Positions 44,888-53,924 are shown, numbered from the stretch's first letter. The stretch: DNA of 64,000 nt from JACRLW01 sp046349595 (GCA_046349595.1 JAXMCA010000002.1:1178001-1242000), one strand, 5' to 3'. Numbers and translations are program-made. The notes: generated from the letters alone by a model not told the origin.

Positions 44888-45289
44888 ATGAAGCCGTTTC
44901 TCAAGATGCTCGCCGCGTGTGGCTGTCTCGCCGCCCTCATGCCCTTGCTGTCGATGCAGGACTCGCAACAGGATGCCGGAGCGAAGTCCAATCAGCTGGC
45001 GAAGAACGACCCCTTCTATCAGGAGTCGACGTGGTCGTTCACGATCCTGCAGTACACCAACTCGCGCGGTGACCTCGTCGAGATCCCGGCCCGCAACATC
45101 ACCAAGCTGTGGCTCCTCAAGGACGAGGACGGGGATCTCCGGATGGAGGTCCTGTACCAGAACCGCGACTACTCCTCGCTCGCGATCCGCGACTTCAGCC
45201 TGATCCGCAGCGCGCCTGCGGCGACCGCGGTCGACGTGCCGATCGTTCGCACGTCGATCAACGGCATGACCTTTCCCGAGATGAAGTGA
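44888..45289 (+). CDS. Small secreted protein, function unknown
   Basis: This 133-residue protein starts at ATG 44888 with a hydrophobic signal peptide (MKPFLKMLAACGCLAALMPL). The mature part holds a Gln/Asp/Lys-rich linker and then a beta-rich core with FTILQYTNSRGDLVEIPARN and MEVLYQNRDYSSLAIRDFSL. I do not recognise it. It is divergent from the metallopeptidase gene across about 150 bp and converges on the PIG-L gene with 20 bp between stops. Confidence 0.78.
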   Translation: MKPFLKMLAACGCLAALMPLLSMQDSQQDAGAKSNQLAKNDPFYQESTWSFTILQYTNSRGDLVEIPARNITKLWLLKDEDGDLRMEVLYQNRDYSSLAIRDFSLIRSAPAATAVDVPIVRTSINGMTFPEMK

Positions 45290-45309
45290 GTCGACGCCGC
45301 CGGTGCGGC

Positions 45310-47730
45310 TCACGGTCGGCGGTGCGCGACGAGGTTGGCGAGGATCCTGCACGCGCCAGGGTGGAGGTTCTTGAGCTGCCGGTGCAGCGCGAGAGCACAG
45401 TAGACGTACTCGCCCTCGCCGGTCTTGGCGAACAGCAGCGCACCTCGATCCATCGCTTGACCCGGATCGGCGAAGGCGATCGGGGTCTGGAACGAATCGT
45501 CCTGGTTCACGGCGAAGTAGAGGCCGCGCTCCTGGGTCCAGCCATCCCAGTCCTCGGGGCGGATCGGATTCGGTGACATCAGGAGCGGATGCGAGGGATC
45601 GAGGATCTGCACCGGAGCGTCCTCGCGCGTGACGCGACCCTTGCCGATCGCGAACTCCATTCCTTCCGGCCAGAAGCGCTGGCCGGTGCGCTGGAAGTCG
45701 AGCTCGGTGTCCTTGTGATAGAGGATGACGAGACGGCCGCCGTCGTGCGCGAAGGCGAGCAGTCGGTTGAGCTCGGCGCGGGCGACGGCGCGCTTCCCCA
45801 ACGCGCGCACGTCGACCAGGATCGTGTCGAGGTCGTCGAAGCGTCGTGTCGGGAGCACGTCGTCGGTGAGCACCTCGAGGCGACAGCCGAGTTGCGACAG
45901 GACGTTTCGAGCCGAGTCGTCGACCCCGGCGATCAAGCCGATGCGGAGATCGCGCGGCAGGTCGACCTCGACGCGGTGCACGGCCACGCGCGTGCTGATC
46001 CGACCGATGCGCGCGCGGAGGAGCTGCGGGCCGCTGCGACCGTCGTCGGGAACACGAAGGCGGAACAGGAATCCGAGTTCGGAGGCGCGCTCGAGGTCGA
46101 CGTCGACCGAGGGTGGGTCGATCTCGAAACCGGCGGGCACGTCGAATCCGAGTCGTTCATGGAGCGGCGCTGCCGAGTTGCGACGCACGTGGACGTTGAA
46201 GTCGACGCTGGATGCGCGGAGCGGCACGAGCAGCGCTCCGGGGCGCACCGTGATCTCTGCGGCAGGTCGGATCGCCACCGGCAGGTCGAGCAGGAAGTCG
46301 AGCGCTGCGAGTGGTCCTGCATCGCTGGCGAAACGCATGGTGAGCGTGCAGCGCAGCGGCATCCGGAAGTTCGTGCGCCGGAACAGGCCGGACAGTGGAT
46401 CGGAGCGCAGTCCGTCGGCGGGGACGTCGATCGTCGCGTGCAGATGCCAGGGCTGTGGAGATGCGAGCGACGCGGGCGTCGAGCCACCCACGTGTTCACC
46501 ACCCACCGCGATCTCGACCAGGGGAGCCGGCAGACTGCTCGACAACTCGATGTCGAAGTCGAGCGACTCACCGGGAACGGCCACCGGGCGTGCCGTCGTG
46601 ACCGTGGCTTGCATGCCGGCAGCATGAAGCGCCACGCGTGCCAGGGCATCGGCGCGGCGCCGGATGCGCATCTCGAGCGCGCTTCCCGCAGGTGCCGCAA
46701 TCGACAAGACCTGTGAGCGCAGGGCGACCGCGTGCGCGATCAACGCACGCGGATTGCCGATCAGTCCGGGCAATTCGACGTCGAATCGCTCACGGAGCTG
46801 CACGATCTGCGCAAGGGGCAAGGACTCCCCGTTTGCGAGCTCGACGAACAGGTCGGGTAGCCCCGCATACATGCTGTGCGACTCGTCGTTGCCCGAGCGC
46901 ATGCCGATGTAGCGGTTCGCTCCTGCGAAGAACTCGTGCTGCTCCCGGAACGGCGCCTGGCTGGTGTGCGAGCGTGTCAGCGCGAGATAGGCGATCTCCC
47001 GCCAGGTGCGTCCGCGGTCGGGGTCGACGTCGTCGGTCGGCAGTTCGAACCAGGGTTGTTCGTCGGGTGTCGCGCAACGGAACACACGATCGATGCGCAC
47101 GGGCGCGATGCCCTCGGTGACGAAGTTCGCGTCGCCGGCGAGCTCGACCGCATCGGGCAACACCTCGACCAGCGCGAGATCGTGACCGTGCGTCTCCGCC
47201 GGTGTGTGCGTGGTGAGCACGATGTCGGGCCGCACCTCGCGCAGTGCGCGTGCGACCTCACGCACCGTCGCGGTTCTACCCCACAGCTCGAGTGCCTCGG
47301 CCGCAGTGCGGCAGTAGCCGGCGTCGGCACGGTTGATGTAGCGCACCTCGAAGCCGAGCTGGCGTGCGCAGGTCTCGGTCTCGAGTGTGCGCAGTGCTCC
47401 GAGGGCATCGCCGACTTCAGGGCCGTCGTTGTTCTGTCCGCCCTCTCCGCGCGTCATCATCACCACCACGACGCGGTAGCCCTCGTCGAGGCGGAGGTAG
47501 GCCGCGGGCAGGACGTACTGATCGTCGGGGTGGGACGCGATGATGGCGACGCACTGGTCGTTGCGGGCATCGCGCATCGCCTGGACCAGGCTGCGATGCC
47601 CCCCTTCACCGAGTTCGAGCGGGCCGCCGAGACGGGCGAGCGCGGCCGTGCGGGTCGCGACGTCGTCCTGCGCCGCCACCATCGTGGAGAGGACGAGCCA
47701 GGCGAAGAGACGGGGAAGCGTTCGACCCAT
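45310..47730 (-). CDS. Secreted PIG-L family deacetylase
   Basis: This 806-residue protein has a signal peptide (MGRTLPRLFAWLVLSTMVAA) and an LmbE/PIG-L deacetylase domain at about 60-260. The zinc ligands are His67 and Asp70 in HPDD, and His183 in HGHD. The long remainder is beta-rich (about 380-600, Ig-like), then an amidotransferase-like or ThuA-like fold at about 620-800 (GGRLVILYHKDTELDF). PIG-L enzymes remove acetyl groups from N-acetylglucosamine-type sugars, so it may act on an exported glycan. It stands alone, with terminators on the upstream side. Confidence 0.9.
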   Translation of the reverse strand: MGRTLPRLFAWLVLSTMVAAQDDVATRTAALARLGGPLELGEGGHRSLVQAMRDARNDQCVAIIASHPDDQYVLPAAYLRLDEGYRVVVVMMTRGEGGQNNDGPEVGDALGALRTLETETCARQLGFEVRYINRADAGYCRTAAEALELWGRTATVREVARALREVRPDIVLTTHTPAETHGHDLALVEVLPDAVELAGDANFVTEGIAPVRIDRVFRCATPDEQPWFELPTDDVDPDRGRTWREIAYLALTRSHTSQAPFREQHEFFAGANRYIGMRSGNDESHSMYAGLPDLFVELANGESLPLAQIVQLRERFDVELPGLIGNPRALIAHAVALRSQVLSIAAPAGSALEMRIRRRADALARVALHAAGMQATVTTARPVAVPGESLDFDIELSSSLPAPLVEIAVGGEHVGGSTPASLASPQPWHLHATIDVPADGLRSDPLSGLFRRTNFRMPLRCTLTMRFASDAGPLAALDFLLDLPVAIRPAAEITVRPGALLVPLRASSVDFNVHVRRNSAAPLHERLGFDVPAGFEIDPPSVDVDLERASELGFLFRLRVPDDGRSGPQLLRARIGRISTRVAVHRVEVDLPRDLRIGLIAGVDDSARNVLSQLGCRLEVLTDDVLPTRRFDDLDTILVDVRALGKRAVARAELNRLLAFAHDGGRLVILYHKDTELDFQRTGQRFWPEGMEFAIGKGRVTREDAPVQILDPSHPLLMSPNPIRPEDWDGWTQERGLYFAVNQDDSFQTPIAFADPGQAMDRGALLFAKTGEGEYVYCALALHRQLKNLHPGACRILANLVAHRRP

Positions 47731-47814
47731 GCGGTGGGGATGGAATGCTAATCGGGCCAGCGACCGCGTCCGGGGAGTTGTGCCAGGACGGCTGCGCGCG
47801 CTGGCGAAACGAAA

Positions 47815-47869
47815 ACGCCCCGCGTCACGGTCCGTGACGTGGGGCGTGTCGTGTTGTCCTCAGGACAAC
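47815..47869 (-). terminator. Strong double hairpin after the gene at 47890
   Basis: ACGCCCCGCGTCACG at 47815-47829 pairs with CGTGACGTGGGGCGT at 47833-47847, a 15-bp stem with one G-T pair and a 3-nt loop. On the minus strand it is followed by a T-rich run (TTTTCGTTT). A smaller hairpin, GTTGTCC/GGACAAC, sits at 47853-47869. It is a good Rho-independent terminator for the minus-strand gene 47890-49794 and separates it from the PIG-L gene. Confidence 0.85.
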
Positions 47870-47889
47870 CGGACGGAACGCGTGGTCGA

Positions 47890-49794
47890 TCAGCGGAATT
47901 CGCCGCGGACCGCCGCGAAGGTGGCGACCCCTGCGATACCCGCGCCGCCGAGGATCACGATCATCTCGGGGCCGAAGGGGCCGACCGAGTGGCTGTAGAC
48001 GCCGTCCGGCGAATCGCTGCTGTAGCTGAGCGAGCCGAACAGGTGCTTCGTGAAGGTGGAGGACTCGGGGAGCAGGGCCGGGTCGATCGGCACGTCGTCG
48101 CTGAAGGGGATGAAGGCCATCGCCGCCGAGACGATCTGGTAGATGCCGTCGAAGCTGGTCTTCCAGTCGGTGAAGCTCACCGCGGTCGCCCCCGCGGGGA
48201 TCTGCTGGGCGTAGGGCTTGAACTCGGGATTGCTGCGGATGTCGCCCTTCGGGTCGTCTTCGCGATCCATGCGCTCGGAGGCGCGACGGACGTCCATCGT
48301 CGACAATCCGCCGACCAGGTAGCCGTTCTTGAAGGCGAAGGTCGGAGTGAATGCGGCGAGGGGGTTCATGCCGCCCATCGGCATCATGTCGTCCAGGTTG
48401 AGCTGGATGTGCCAGTAGGTGGTTCCGCGGCGTTCGGCCTTGTCGATGCTCACGACACCGCGCGACATCGAAGCCAGCTTCTGCAGCGACTTGAGCAGAC
48501 CCTCTTCGTTGTTGACCTTGATGATGTAGGCCATCTCCGGAGCCGCGGTCATGCCGGCCATCGGCATCGACCAGCTCACGACTTCGTCGCCGAGTGCGCC
48601 GAACACGTCCTTCTCGAGCGAGAGACCGAGGTTCTCCTCCATCTTCGCGAGGTGACCGAGCATCTGCTCGGCGAGGTCCTTGTTGTAGGCGCGCAGGGCG
48701 TCGACGAGAGACGAGTACACGTTGCCGAAGCCGAGTCGCGAGGCGCTGAAGCTCACGGCGTCCTTCGGGACCCACTTCAGGAAGCCCATGTCGAGCGGCT
48801 TGCTCGCACCGGCGGTGAGGCCGCGACGAGCATCGAGCGGCATCGACACGTAGCTGTCGGAGACCGCGCGCTCGTTGTCGTAGTTCCACGTCGCACCGAT
48901 CGCATCGAAGGAGCGGAGACCCAGCGCGGCGACGGCCCGGTCGATGCCATCGACGTCGAGCATCGGCGGGAAGCCGGGAGCGTGCTCGCTCGCCATGTGG
49001 AGCACGTTGCTCGCGAAGTCGAGCATGGCACCCGGGCGCATGTAGAACTCCATCTCGGCTCCCTGATAGTGGAGCTTCGACGACGCGCGCTTGAAGCCAT
49101 CGGAGGTCGCGAGCGACTGCTTCGCGTTGCCGGCCATCGCCGTGAGCACGGTGTTGGCATCCTCATCCAGGCTGGTCAGCACGAGGCTGTTGCCGACGAA
49201 GGCGAGATGCAGGCCCATCGGGAAATCGGGCATCTCCGCGGGCTTGAGGACCGTGAGGTGCGCGCCTGCGATCTCCGACTGGGTGACGCTCAGTTCGTCG
49301 CCCGCCTGGCCCTGCAGCATCGCGAGACCCGTCTGGATCACGTTCTGCCAGATCGGGGCGCTGTCACCGAAGTCGAGGTGCGCGACCAGGCCGAAGTGCG
49401 GCAGCGGTTCGTTGCCGGCATCCGGCATCGCGAGATCCATCTTGGTGACCGCGAACGACGCGCTGTGGATGCGCATCTTCACCAGCTCGTCCGGGTCGAA
49501 GGGCAGCATCCCGTTCTTGTGGGCTTCGCGTGCCTGGGCCATCGCCTCGTCCCACTTGGCCTGCCCGAGCTTCATCACCCCGGCGAAGAAGTCCTGGACC
49601 TGCTGCTCGTGCCAGATCTTCGCGAGTGGCGTGGCCTGGAACTCCGCGAGGGACGTGTCCAGGTCGGGCATCGCCAGGTAGAGGATGGTGTCGGACGGCA
49701 GCGCCTTGGCGAGGGGCCCCTGGGCTGTCGCGGCGGCCGTGGCGAGCAGGGCGGCCGGGAGCAGCGCGGTGCCGAGGAAACGGTGGGCGATCAT
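47890..49794 (-). CDS. Secreted DUF3352-like protein, function unknown
   Basis: This 634-residue protein has a signal peptide (MIAHRFLGTALLPAALLATA) and a long mixed alpha/beta body. A C-terminal hydrophobic stretch (PEMIVILGGAGIAGVATF) could be a membrane anchor. Many helix-rich stretches of about 20 residues with conserved Asp, Gly and Phe suggest relation to the DUF3352 type of secreted proteins found in planctomycetes and cyanobacteria; this is judged by general look only. It ends before a strong terminator and lies 148 bp from the upstream gene. Confidence 0.75.
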   Translation of the reverse strand: MIAHRFLGTALLPAALLATAAATAQGPLAKALPSDTILYLAMPDLDTSLAEFQATPLAKIWHEQQVQDFFAGVMKLGQAKWDEAMAQAREAHKNGMLPFDPDELVKMRIHSASFAVTKMDLAMPDAGNEPLPHFGLVAHLDFGDSAPIWQNVIQTGLAMLQGQAGDELSVTQSEIAGAHLTVLKPAEMPDFPMGLHLAFVGNSLVLTSLDEDANTVLTAMAGNAKQSLATSDGFKRASSKLHYQGAEMEFYMRPGAMLDFASNVLHMASEHAPGFPPMLDVDGIDRAVAALGLRSFDAIGATWNYDNERAVSDSYVSMPLDARRGLTAGASKPLDMGFLKWVPKDAVSFSASRLGFGNVYSSLVDALRAYNKDLAEQMLGHLAKMEENLGLSLEKDVFGALGDEVVSWSMPMAGMTAAPEMAYIIKVNNEEGLLKSLQKLASMSRGVVSIDKAERRGTTYWHIQLNLDDMMPMGGMNPLAAFTPTFAFKNGYLVGGLSTMDVRRASERMDREDDPKGDIRSNPEFKPYAQQIPAGATAVSFTDWKTSFDGIYQIVSAAMAFIPFSDDVPIDPALLPESSTFTKHLFGSLSYSSDSPDGVYSHSVGPFGPEMIVILGGAGIAGVATFAAVRGEFR

Positions 49795-49942
49795 CTCGGG
49801 ATTGTGTGTGACGGAACGGATGGGCCTCCGCGGGACCGAATGTCCCGGGGCGGCGGTTGCGGGGCCCAAGGTGGCCGGGACGAGTTCGGGACTGTCGGAC
49901 CGGGTCCGGGGCCGGAGGCCAGGGATGGGGCGCGGGCTCGCT

Positions 49943-51292
49943 TCAGCCGGTGACGATCTTCCGGAGGTGGTCGCGGACCGCGTCCTGCTTCTTGATCAGG
50001 GTCGCCTGGAGCTTGTCGATCGCGGCTGTGATCTTCTTCGCCGTGCCGTCCTTGATGGCCTCGCCGACCGCGCCGAGTGCCTTGGTGGTCTCCTCGTCAC
50101 CGCCCTCCATGGCGAAGGCGAACATCAGTCCCGCCTGGAAGATGTTGTAGTCGAGCATCTTGCTCTCCAGGTCGTTGCTGATGGCGAAGGAGTTGAACCA
50201 GCTCTGAAGGCTGTTGACGCCACCCTTCTCCAGGTGCTGACGGCCGAAGTGCTGAGCGGCCCCCGTGGAGAAGAACCGCTCGGTCATTCCCCCGATCCCG
50301 CGCTGGAACCACAGCGGCAGATCGACTCCGAGGTCCGCGGCGATCCCACGGATCCACGCGAGGCCTGCGGCGTGCTTGAGCCAGTACGGGCCCCAGTTGG
50401 CATCCCAGTTCATCACGATCGGCTGCACGGTGCCGACGCCGAAGACCTCGACGTCGCGGATCGCGGGGAACACGCCGTAGGCCGAGCCCTCGTCGCCGAT
50501 CGCCTGACCCAGTTGCTTGAACTGATCGCTGTCGCCGGCGATGAGCACGAGCGGACGGTGCACCGGCGATGGCATCATCCCGGGAAGGACGCGCGATGCG
50601 TCATTGATCGCCGCATCGAGATCGGGACCGATGTCCGACTTGAGTTTCGCGAGCGGCTGATTGCACAACACCGTCGCATACAGGGTGCGGAACACCCAGG
50701 GTGAGTTCGGAGCGGAGTGGAACTTGTCGGCCTCGGCCTCATCGACCCACTTGCCATTGCCGACCGGGAAGAGGCCCTGATTCGCCTTCGCGAGATCGTC
50801 GGGCGCGATGAACTCGCCGGTCACCGGATGACGGACCTTGCCCTCGTTGAAGGCCATCTTCTCGGTCTTCGTCACGCGTTCGCCTTCGTGCATGAAGACG
50901 CCCTTCTTCGCGTCGGCAACCTCTTCCTTGCTGACCCAGACCTCGTCGACGTTGACGAAGCCCTTGGCCTTCATCTCGTCCTCGACGGCCTTCTTGCGCA
51001 GGGCATCGGCCTTCTGCTTCGTCACCCATTCGCCTTGCCACTTGACGAAGCCGAGCATGTCGTTGGCGGCCTCGTTGTCCTTGTCGATCTTGAGCACCGC
51101 CTGGAGGATGCGTTGCGAGTCGCGCACCAGGCCCTTGTCCTTGGCCCAGGCAGCGACCTCCACCATCGCCGCAGGCTCGCTCTTCGCGGCGGTCTCCTTG
51201 TCCTTCAGTTCCTTCTTGAGCTGCGCGAGCGTCTGCGCCGTGAGAGGCGTCACGGCAACGAGCAGTGCCGCGACGAGGGTTGCGAGTTTCAT
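49943..51292 (-). CDS. Secreted protein with a 20-residue Trp repeat, function unknown
   Basis: This 449-residue protein has a signal peptide (MKLATLVAALLVAVTPLTAQ), a charged helical start, and five short repeats between about residues 80 and 200. Each repeat begins with Gly and contains an aromatic-Val or Arg-Val core, as in GEWVTKQKADAL, EVWVSKEEVADAKK, GERVTKTEKM, GEFIAPDDLAKA and GKWVDEAEADKF. The C-terminal half (about 250-449) is helical with MLDYNIFQAGLMFAFAM. I know no family for it, though similar repeat proteins are frequent in planctomycetes. It reads towards the neighbouring secreted protein but is 148 bp away. Confidence 0.75.
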   Translation of the reverse strand: MKLATLVAALLVAVTPLTAQTLAQLKKELKDKETAAKSEPAAMVEVAAWAKDKGLVRDSQRILQAVLKIDKDNEAANDMLGFVKWQGEWVTKQKADALRKKAVEDEMKAKGFVNVDEVWVSKEEVADAKKGVFMHEGERVTKTEKMAFNEGKVRHPVTGEFIAPDDLAKANQGLFPVGNGKWVDEAEADKFHSAPNSPWVFRTLYATVLCNQPLAKLKSDIGPDLDAAINDASRVLPGMMPSPVHRPLVLIAGDSDQFKQLGQAIGDEGSAYGVFPAIRDVEVFGVGTVQPIVMNWDANWGPYWLKHAAGLAWIRGIAADLGVDLPLWFQRGIGGMTERFFSTGAAQHFGRQHLEKGGVNSLQSWFNSFAISNDLESKMLDYNIFQAGLMFAFAMEGGDEETTKALGAVGEAIKDGTAKKITAAIDKLQATLIKKQDAVRDHLRKIVTG

Positions 51293-51320
51293 GGTCTTGC
51301 TTCGGGGTGGAGAGGGGGAA

Positions 51321-51938
51321 TCAGGTGCCGGTCGCGATCCACTTCTCGGCTGAGCCGAGGAACTGGAACCACGAGCCGGGCCAATCGGAAGGACGCACAT
51401 TGAGGTGTGGCGACCATCTCGGTGCCCGAGGATTCCGCAGCAGGCGAATCCCCGGGATCGGCAGAGGTCGGTCACCCTTGCGCGCGTTGCACCGCACGCA
51501 TGCGACCACGCAGTTGTCCCAGCTCGTCCGTCCGCCACGCGACCGCGGGACGACGTGGTCTACCGTGAGCTGGGAATGCGCAGGTCTCACGCCGCAGTAC
51601 TGACAGCGGTGATCGTCGCGACGGAACAGGCTCGCCCGCGTGAACGGGGCCTCGAAGGTCGGAATGCGGTCGTACATGCAGAGCTGCACGACCTCGGGCG
51701 CACTGACGTGGCGCACTGCAGTGCGGATCGTGCGCTGCGTCGATTCGCAGGGGCTCGTCAGCCAGGCTTGGAAGTCCTGCAGCGTGAGCGAGTGGTGATC
51801 CACGACCTGTGCGATGCCGCGGAACACCATTCCCACCGCGCGACGCACGGCCGTGACGTGCACCGGGACCCAGGATCGGTTGAGGACGAGAGTCGGGGCG
51901 TCGAGGACGCTGCGTCGGCTTCTCTCGCTCTGCTCCAT
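51321..51938 (-). CDS. HNH endonuclease
   Basis: This 205-residue protein carries an HNH nuclease domain in its C-terminal half: a CxxC zinc pair at 112 and 115 (CQYCG), the metal-binding histidine in TVDHVVPRSRGG near residue 128, Asn142 and a second CxxC at 147-150 (CVRC). The N-terminal 100 residues have a short VLNRSWVPVHVTAVRRAVG stretch, also seen in the family of stand-alone HNH nucleases of unknown role. It lies alone between the repeat protein gene and a divergent lipoprotein gene. Confidence 0.9.
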   Translation of the reverse strand: MEQSERSRRSVLDAPTLVLNRSWVPVHVTAVRRAVGMVFRGIAQVVDHHSLTLQDFQAWLTSPCESTQRTIRTAVRHVSAPEVVQLCMYDRIPTFEAPFTRASLFRRDDHRCQYCGVRPAHSQLTVDHVVPRSRGGRTSWDNCVVACVRCNARKGDRPLPIPGIRLLRNPRAPRWSPHLNVRPSDWPGSWFQFLGSAEKWIATGT

Positions 51939-52024
51939 GGGTCGGGATCCGAGCGGATCCCGTCGATGACGGCCGGGATCCGGCGGCTGCGGGAGTGTAG
52001 CGACCGCGGTCGGGAAGGTCCGTC

Positions 52025-52050
52025 GGGGGGGGGCGGGGGGGCCCCCCCCC
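52025..52050. repeat. G9-C-G7-C9 homopolymer palindrome
   Basis: Nine G at 52025-52033, one C, seven G at 52035-52041 and nine C at 52042-52050 stand in the space between divergent genes. The last G7/C7 part is self-complementary. Such runs are rare even in GC-rich DNA and are prone to slippage and to assembly error. Confidence 0.85.
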
Positions 52051-52093
52051 GCGGCTAGACTCCGCCAGCTTTCGACTCCCCGAACCAGGAATC

Positions 52094-52516
52094 ATGTCCA
52101 AGCTCCGCCCCGCGGGTGTCGCCGCCATCGTCCTCACGACTCTCCTGGGCGCATGCCTGGGTTCGCGTCGTGACGGCACGACGGAAGCGGCTTCCGGGCT
52201 GAGCCCGGTGCAGCTCTCCGACATTCCCGTCCCGAGCGGAATGACGCTGCGGTCCTCGCTCAACGAGAGCCACAGCTACGAAGTCGGACAGTTTCGGGTC
52301 GCCGACCTCCACTACTTCGGAACCGTGCCGATCCCCGAAGTGGTCAACTACATGCGGGACCGCATGCCTGTGAACGGATGGCGGCTGGTTGAAGAGAGCA
52401 GCGGCGAGAACGAGGCCAAGCTCGTGTTCGAGCGCCGGCCGAATCGCGCCGAGTGCGAATGCCGGCTCGACGGTGCAGTCACGCGCTTGCACGTCGCAGT
52501 CCGGACCCCGAACTGA
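52094..52516 (+). CDS. Small lipoprotein, function unknown
   Basis: This 140-residue protein begins with a lipoprotein signal peptide and a good lipobox (LLGAC, Cys21). The mature body has a FRVADLHYFGTVPIPEVVNY segment near residue 67, a GWRLVEESSGENEAKLVFER stretch and a beta-rich end. It resembles the small planctomycete lipoproteins with a YkwA-like or DUF4861-free fold; I cannot name the family. It is 54 bp upstream of the cyclophilin gene on the same strand, so the two may share a transcript. Confidence 0.83.
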   Translation: MSKLRPAGVAAIVLTTLLGACLGSRRDGTTEAASGLSPVQLSDIPVPSGMTLRSSLNESHSYEVGQFRVADLHYFGTVPIPEVVNYMRDRMPVNGWRLVEESSGENEAKLVFERRPNRAECECRLDGAVTRLHVAVRTPN

Positions 52517-52570
52517 GCTAGATTCGCTGCCGAGGAGTCGCTCCGAATCCCACTGACCGACGACGATCCC

Positions 52571-53845
52571 ATGAGTCAGAACACCCCCCCCGGAATGGAA
52601 GGGCAGCTCCAAGGACCGAGCCGCCTCGAGCTCTTCTGGGAGAACAACAAGAAGGTCGTGTACGCCGGCGTCGCCGCGGCCGCGGTGGCGATCACGATCC
52701 ATTACGCTTGGCAGTACAAGATTCGCAGGGACCGCTCCGAGGCCTGGACCCAGCTCGCCACAAAGTCGGGCCTGGAAAAGGGTTACGGCTCACCAGCTTC
52801 GAACTGGTCGTTCCTGGAGCCGATGATCCGTCGCGACCCGAAGACCGGCGTGCAGTGGCTCACCAGCTACTTCATGGGGGCCGACGCCGCGCTGGTCGGA
52901 TCGCTTCGCGAGCAGATCGAAGCCTCGGATGAGGCGGGTCTCAAGGCACTGGCGTCGGGCGCTGATGCGCGGGCGCCCCTCGCCTTGTGGGCCCTCGGGC
53001 ATCGCGCCTACGCCAAGTCGGATTTCGACGGGGCGACTGCCCACTTCGACGACCTGAAGCGCCGATTCCCCGAGCACTTCCTGTGCAAGGAGACCGCGTA
53101 TCCCGTCCAGTGGCGGGACGAGGTGCCTAAGCCAAAGGAGAAGGCTGAGGACAAGGACAAGAGCAAGCCTGAGCCAGCGACCTTGCAGCCTGCCAAGGCG
53201 GGGAGTGAGGTTGGCCGTGTGCTCGAGCAGATCGCAGCCGAGAAGAAGTTCCGCGCGGAGCATTCCGAGTTCTTTGTCGCGCCGGAGCCGGACTCGCCGG
53301 AGACCCTGGTCTTCGAGATCGAGAACGCCGGCACCATCAAGGTCAAGCTCTACGCGTCGCGCGCTCCCAAGCACGCGGCTCGGTTGCTCGAACTTGCGCG
53401 TGCAGACGGGGGTTGGTGGGTCGGCCAGCGAGTCCACCAGATCGAGCGCGAAGGTTCGACTCCGAGCTTCAATGGTGTCCACCCCAGCCATTTCACGATC
53501 GGTTGGCCGAGCACCAAGGAAGAGGATCGCACCAAGTGGAAACAGGAGGATCCTCAGGAGGCGAACAAGCTCGATTGGGAGGACAGCGGTGTCAGCACCT
53601 TCCCGGGCATGCTGTCCGTCGAGTCCGCCGGTTCCGGCAAGTCGCAGGTCGAGCGCCTCGTCTTCAACGCTGATGATGAGGCACGCCAGGCGGACGGCAC
53701 GCGCGTGGTCGTCGGCCGGGTCGTCGAAGGACTGGACGTGATCCGCCGGATCGTCGATTCCGAGTTCGCGGATGACGCTGGTGCGCAGAGCGGGCGCGGA
53801 CGTCCCCAGGAGTCCTTCAAGGTCAAGTCGATTCGCGTCGAGTAG
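52571..53845 (+). CDS. Membrane-anchored cyclophilin-type prolyl isomerase, divergent
   Basis: This 424-residue protein has an N-terminal membrane helix (VVYAGVAAAAVAITIHYAWQ near residue 30), a helical middle part (about 50-190) of TPR look and a Lys/Glu/Pro linker near 195. The C-terminal 190 residues follow the cyclophilin layout, with FEIENAGTIKVKLYASRAPK near 235 and TRVVVGRVVEGLDVIRRI near 385. The usual FHR...GFMIQGGD core is badly changed: the GGD motif is missing. It may fold as a cyclophilin with weak or no isomerase activity. The gene starts at ATG 52571 with a C8 run at 52584-52591. Confidence 0.8.
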   Translation: MSQNTPPGMEGQLQGPSRLELFWENNKKVVYAGVAAAAVAITIHYAWQYKIRRDRSEAWTQLATKSGLEKGYGSPASNWSFLEPMIRRDPKTGVQWLTSYFMGADAALVGSLREQIEASDEAGLKALASGADARAPLALWALGHRAYAKSDFDGATAHFDDLKRRFPEHFLCKETAYPVQWRDEVPKPKEKAEDKDKSKPEPATLQPAKAGSEVGRVLEQIAAEKKFRAEHSEFFVAPEPDSPETLVFEIENAGTIKVKLYASRAPKHAARLLELARADGGWWVGQRVHQIEREGSTPSFNGVHPSHFTIGWPSTKEEDRTKWKQEDPQEANKLDWEDSGVSTFPGMLSVESAGSGKSQVERLVFNADDEARQADGTRVVVGRVVEGLDVIRRIVDSEFADDAGAQSGRGRPQESFKVKSIRVE

Positions 53846-53865
53846 GCACTTCGAGTAGGCACTTC
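53840..53865 (+). repeat. 13-bp tandem duplication at the gene end
   Basis: GAGTAGGCACTTC occurs twice back to back (53840-53852 and 53853-53865). The first copy holds the stop codon TAG of the cyclophilin gene, and the second copy repeats it out of use. It is a recent duplication just before the terminator. Confidence 0.9.
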
Positions 53866-53873
53866 ACGAGTGC

Positions 53874-53924
53874 AAACGCAAAGCGGGGGCGTCGGCAGGC
53901 TGCCGACGCCCCCGCTTTGCGTTT
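53874..53924. terminator. Bidirectional terminator with a 24-bp perfect stem
   Basis: A perfect 24-bp inverted repeat (53874-53897 and 53901-53924) with a GGC loop lies between the convergent cyclophilin and parB genes. The arms begin AAACGCAAAGC and end GCTTTGCGTTT, so each strand has an A-rich foot and a T-rich end. This fits a strong terminator for both directions. Confidence 0.9.

Noticed and set aside
52025..52050. The G/C palindrome as a terminator
   Set aside because: No T run follows on either strand and it lies between divergent genes; a sequencing or slippage effect is more likely.
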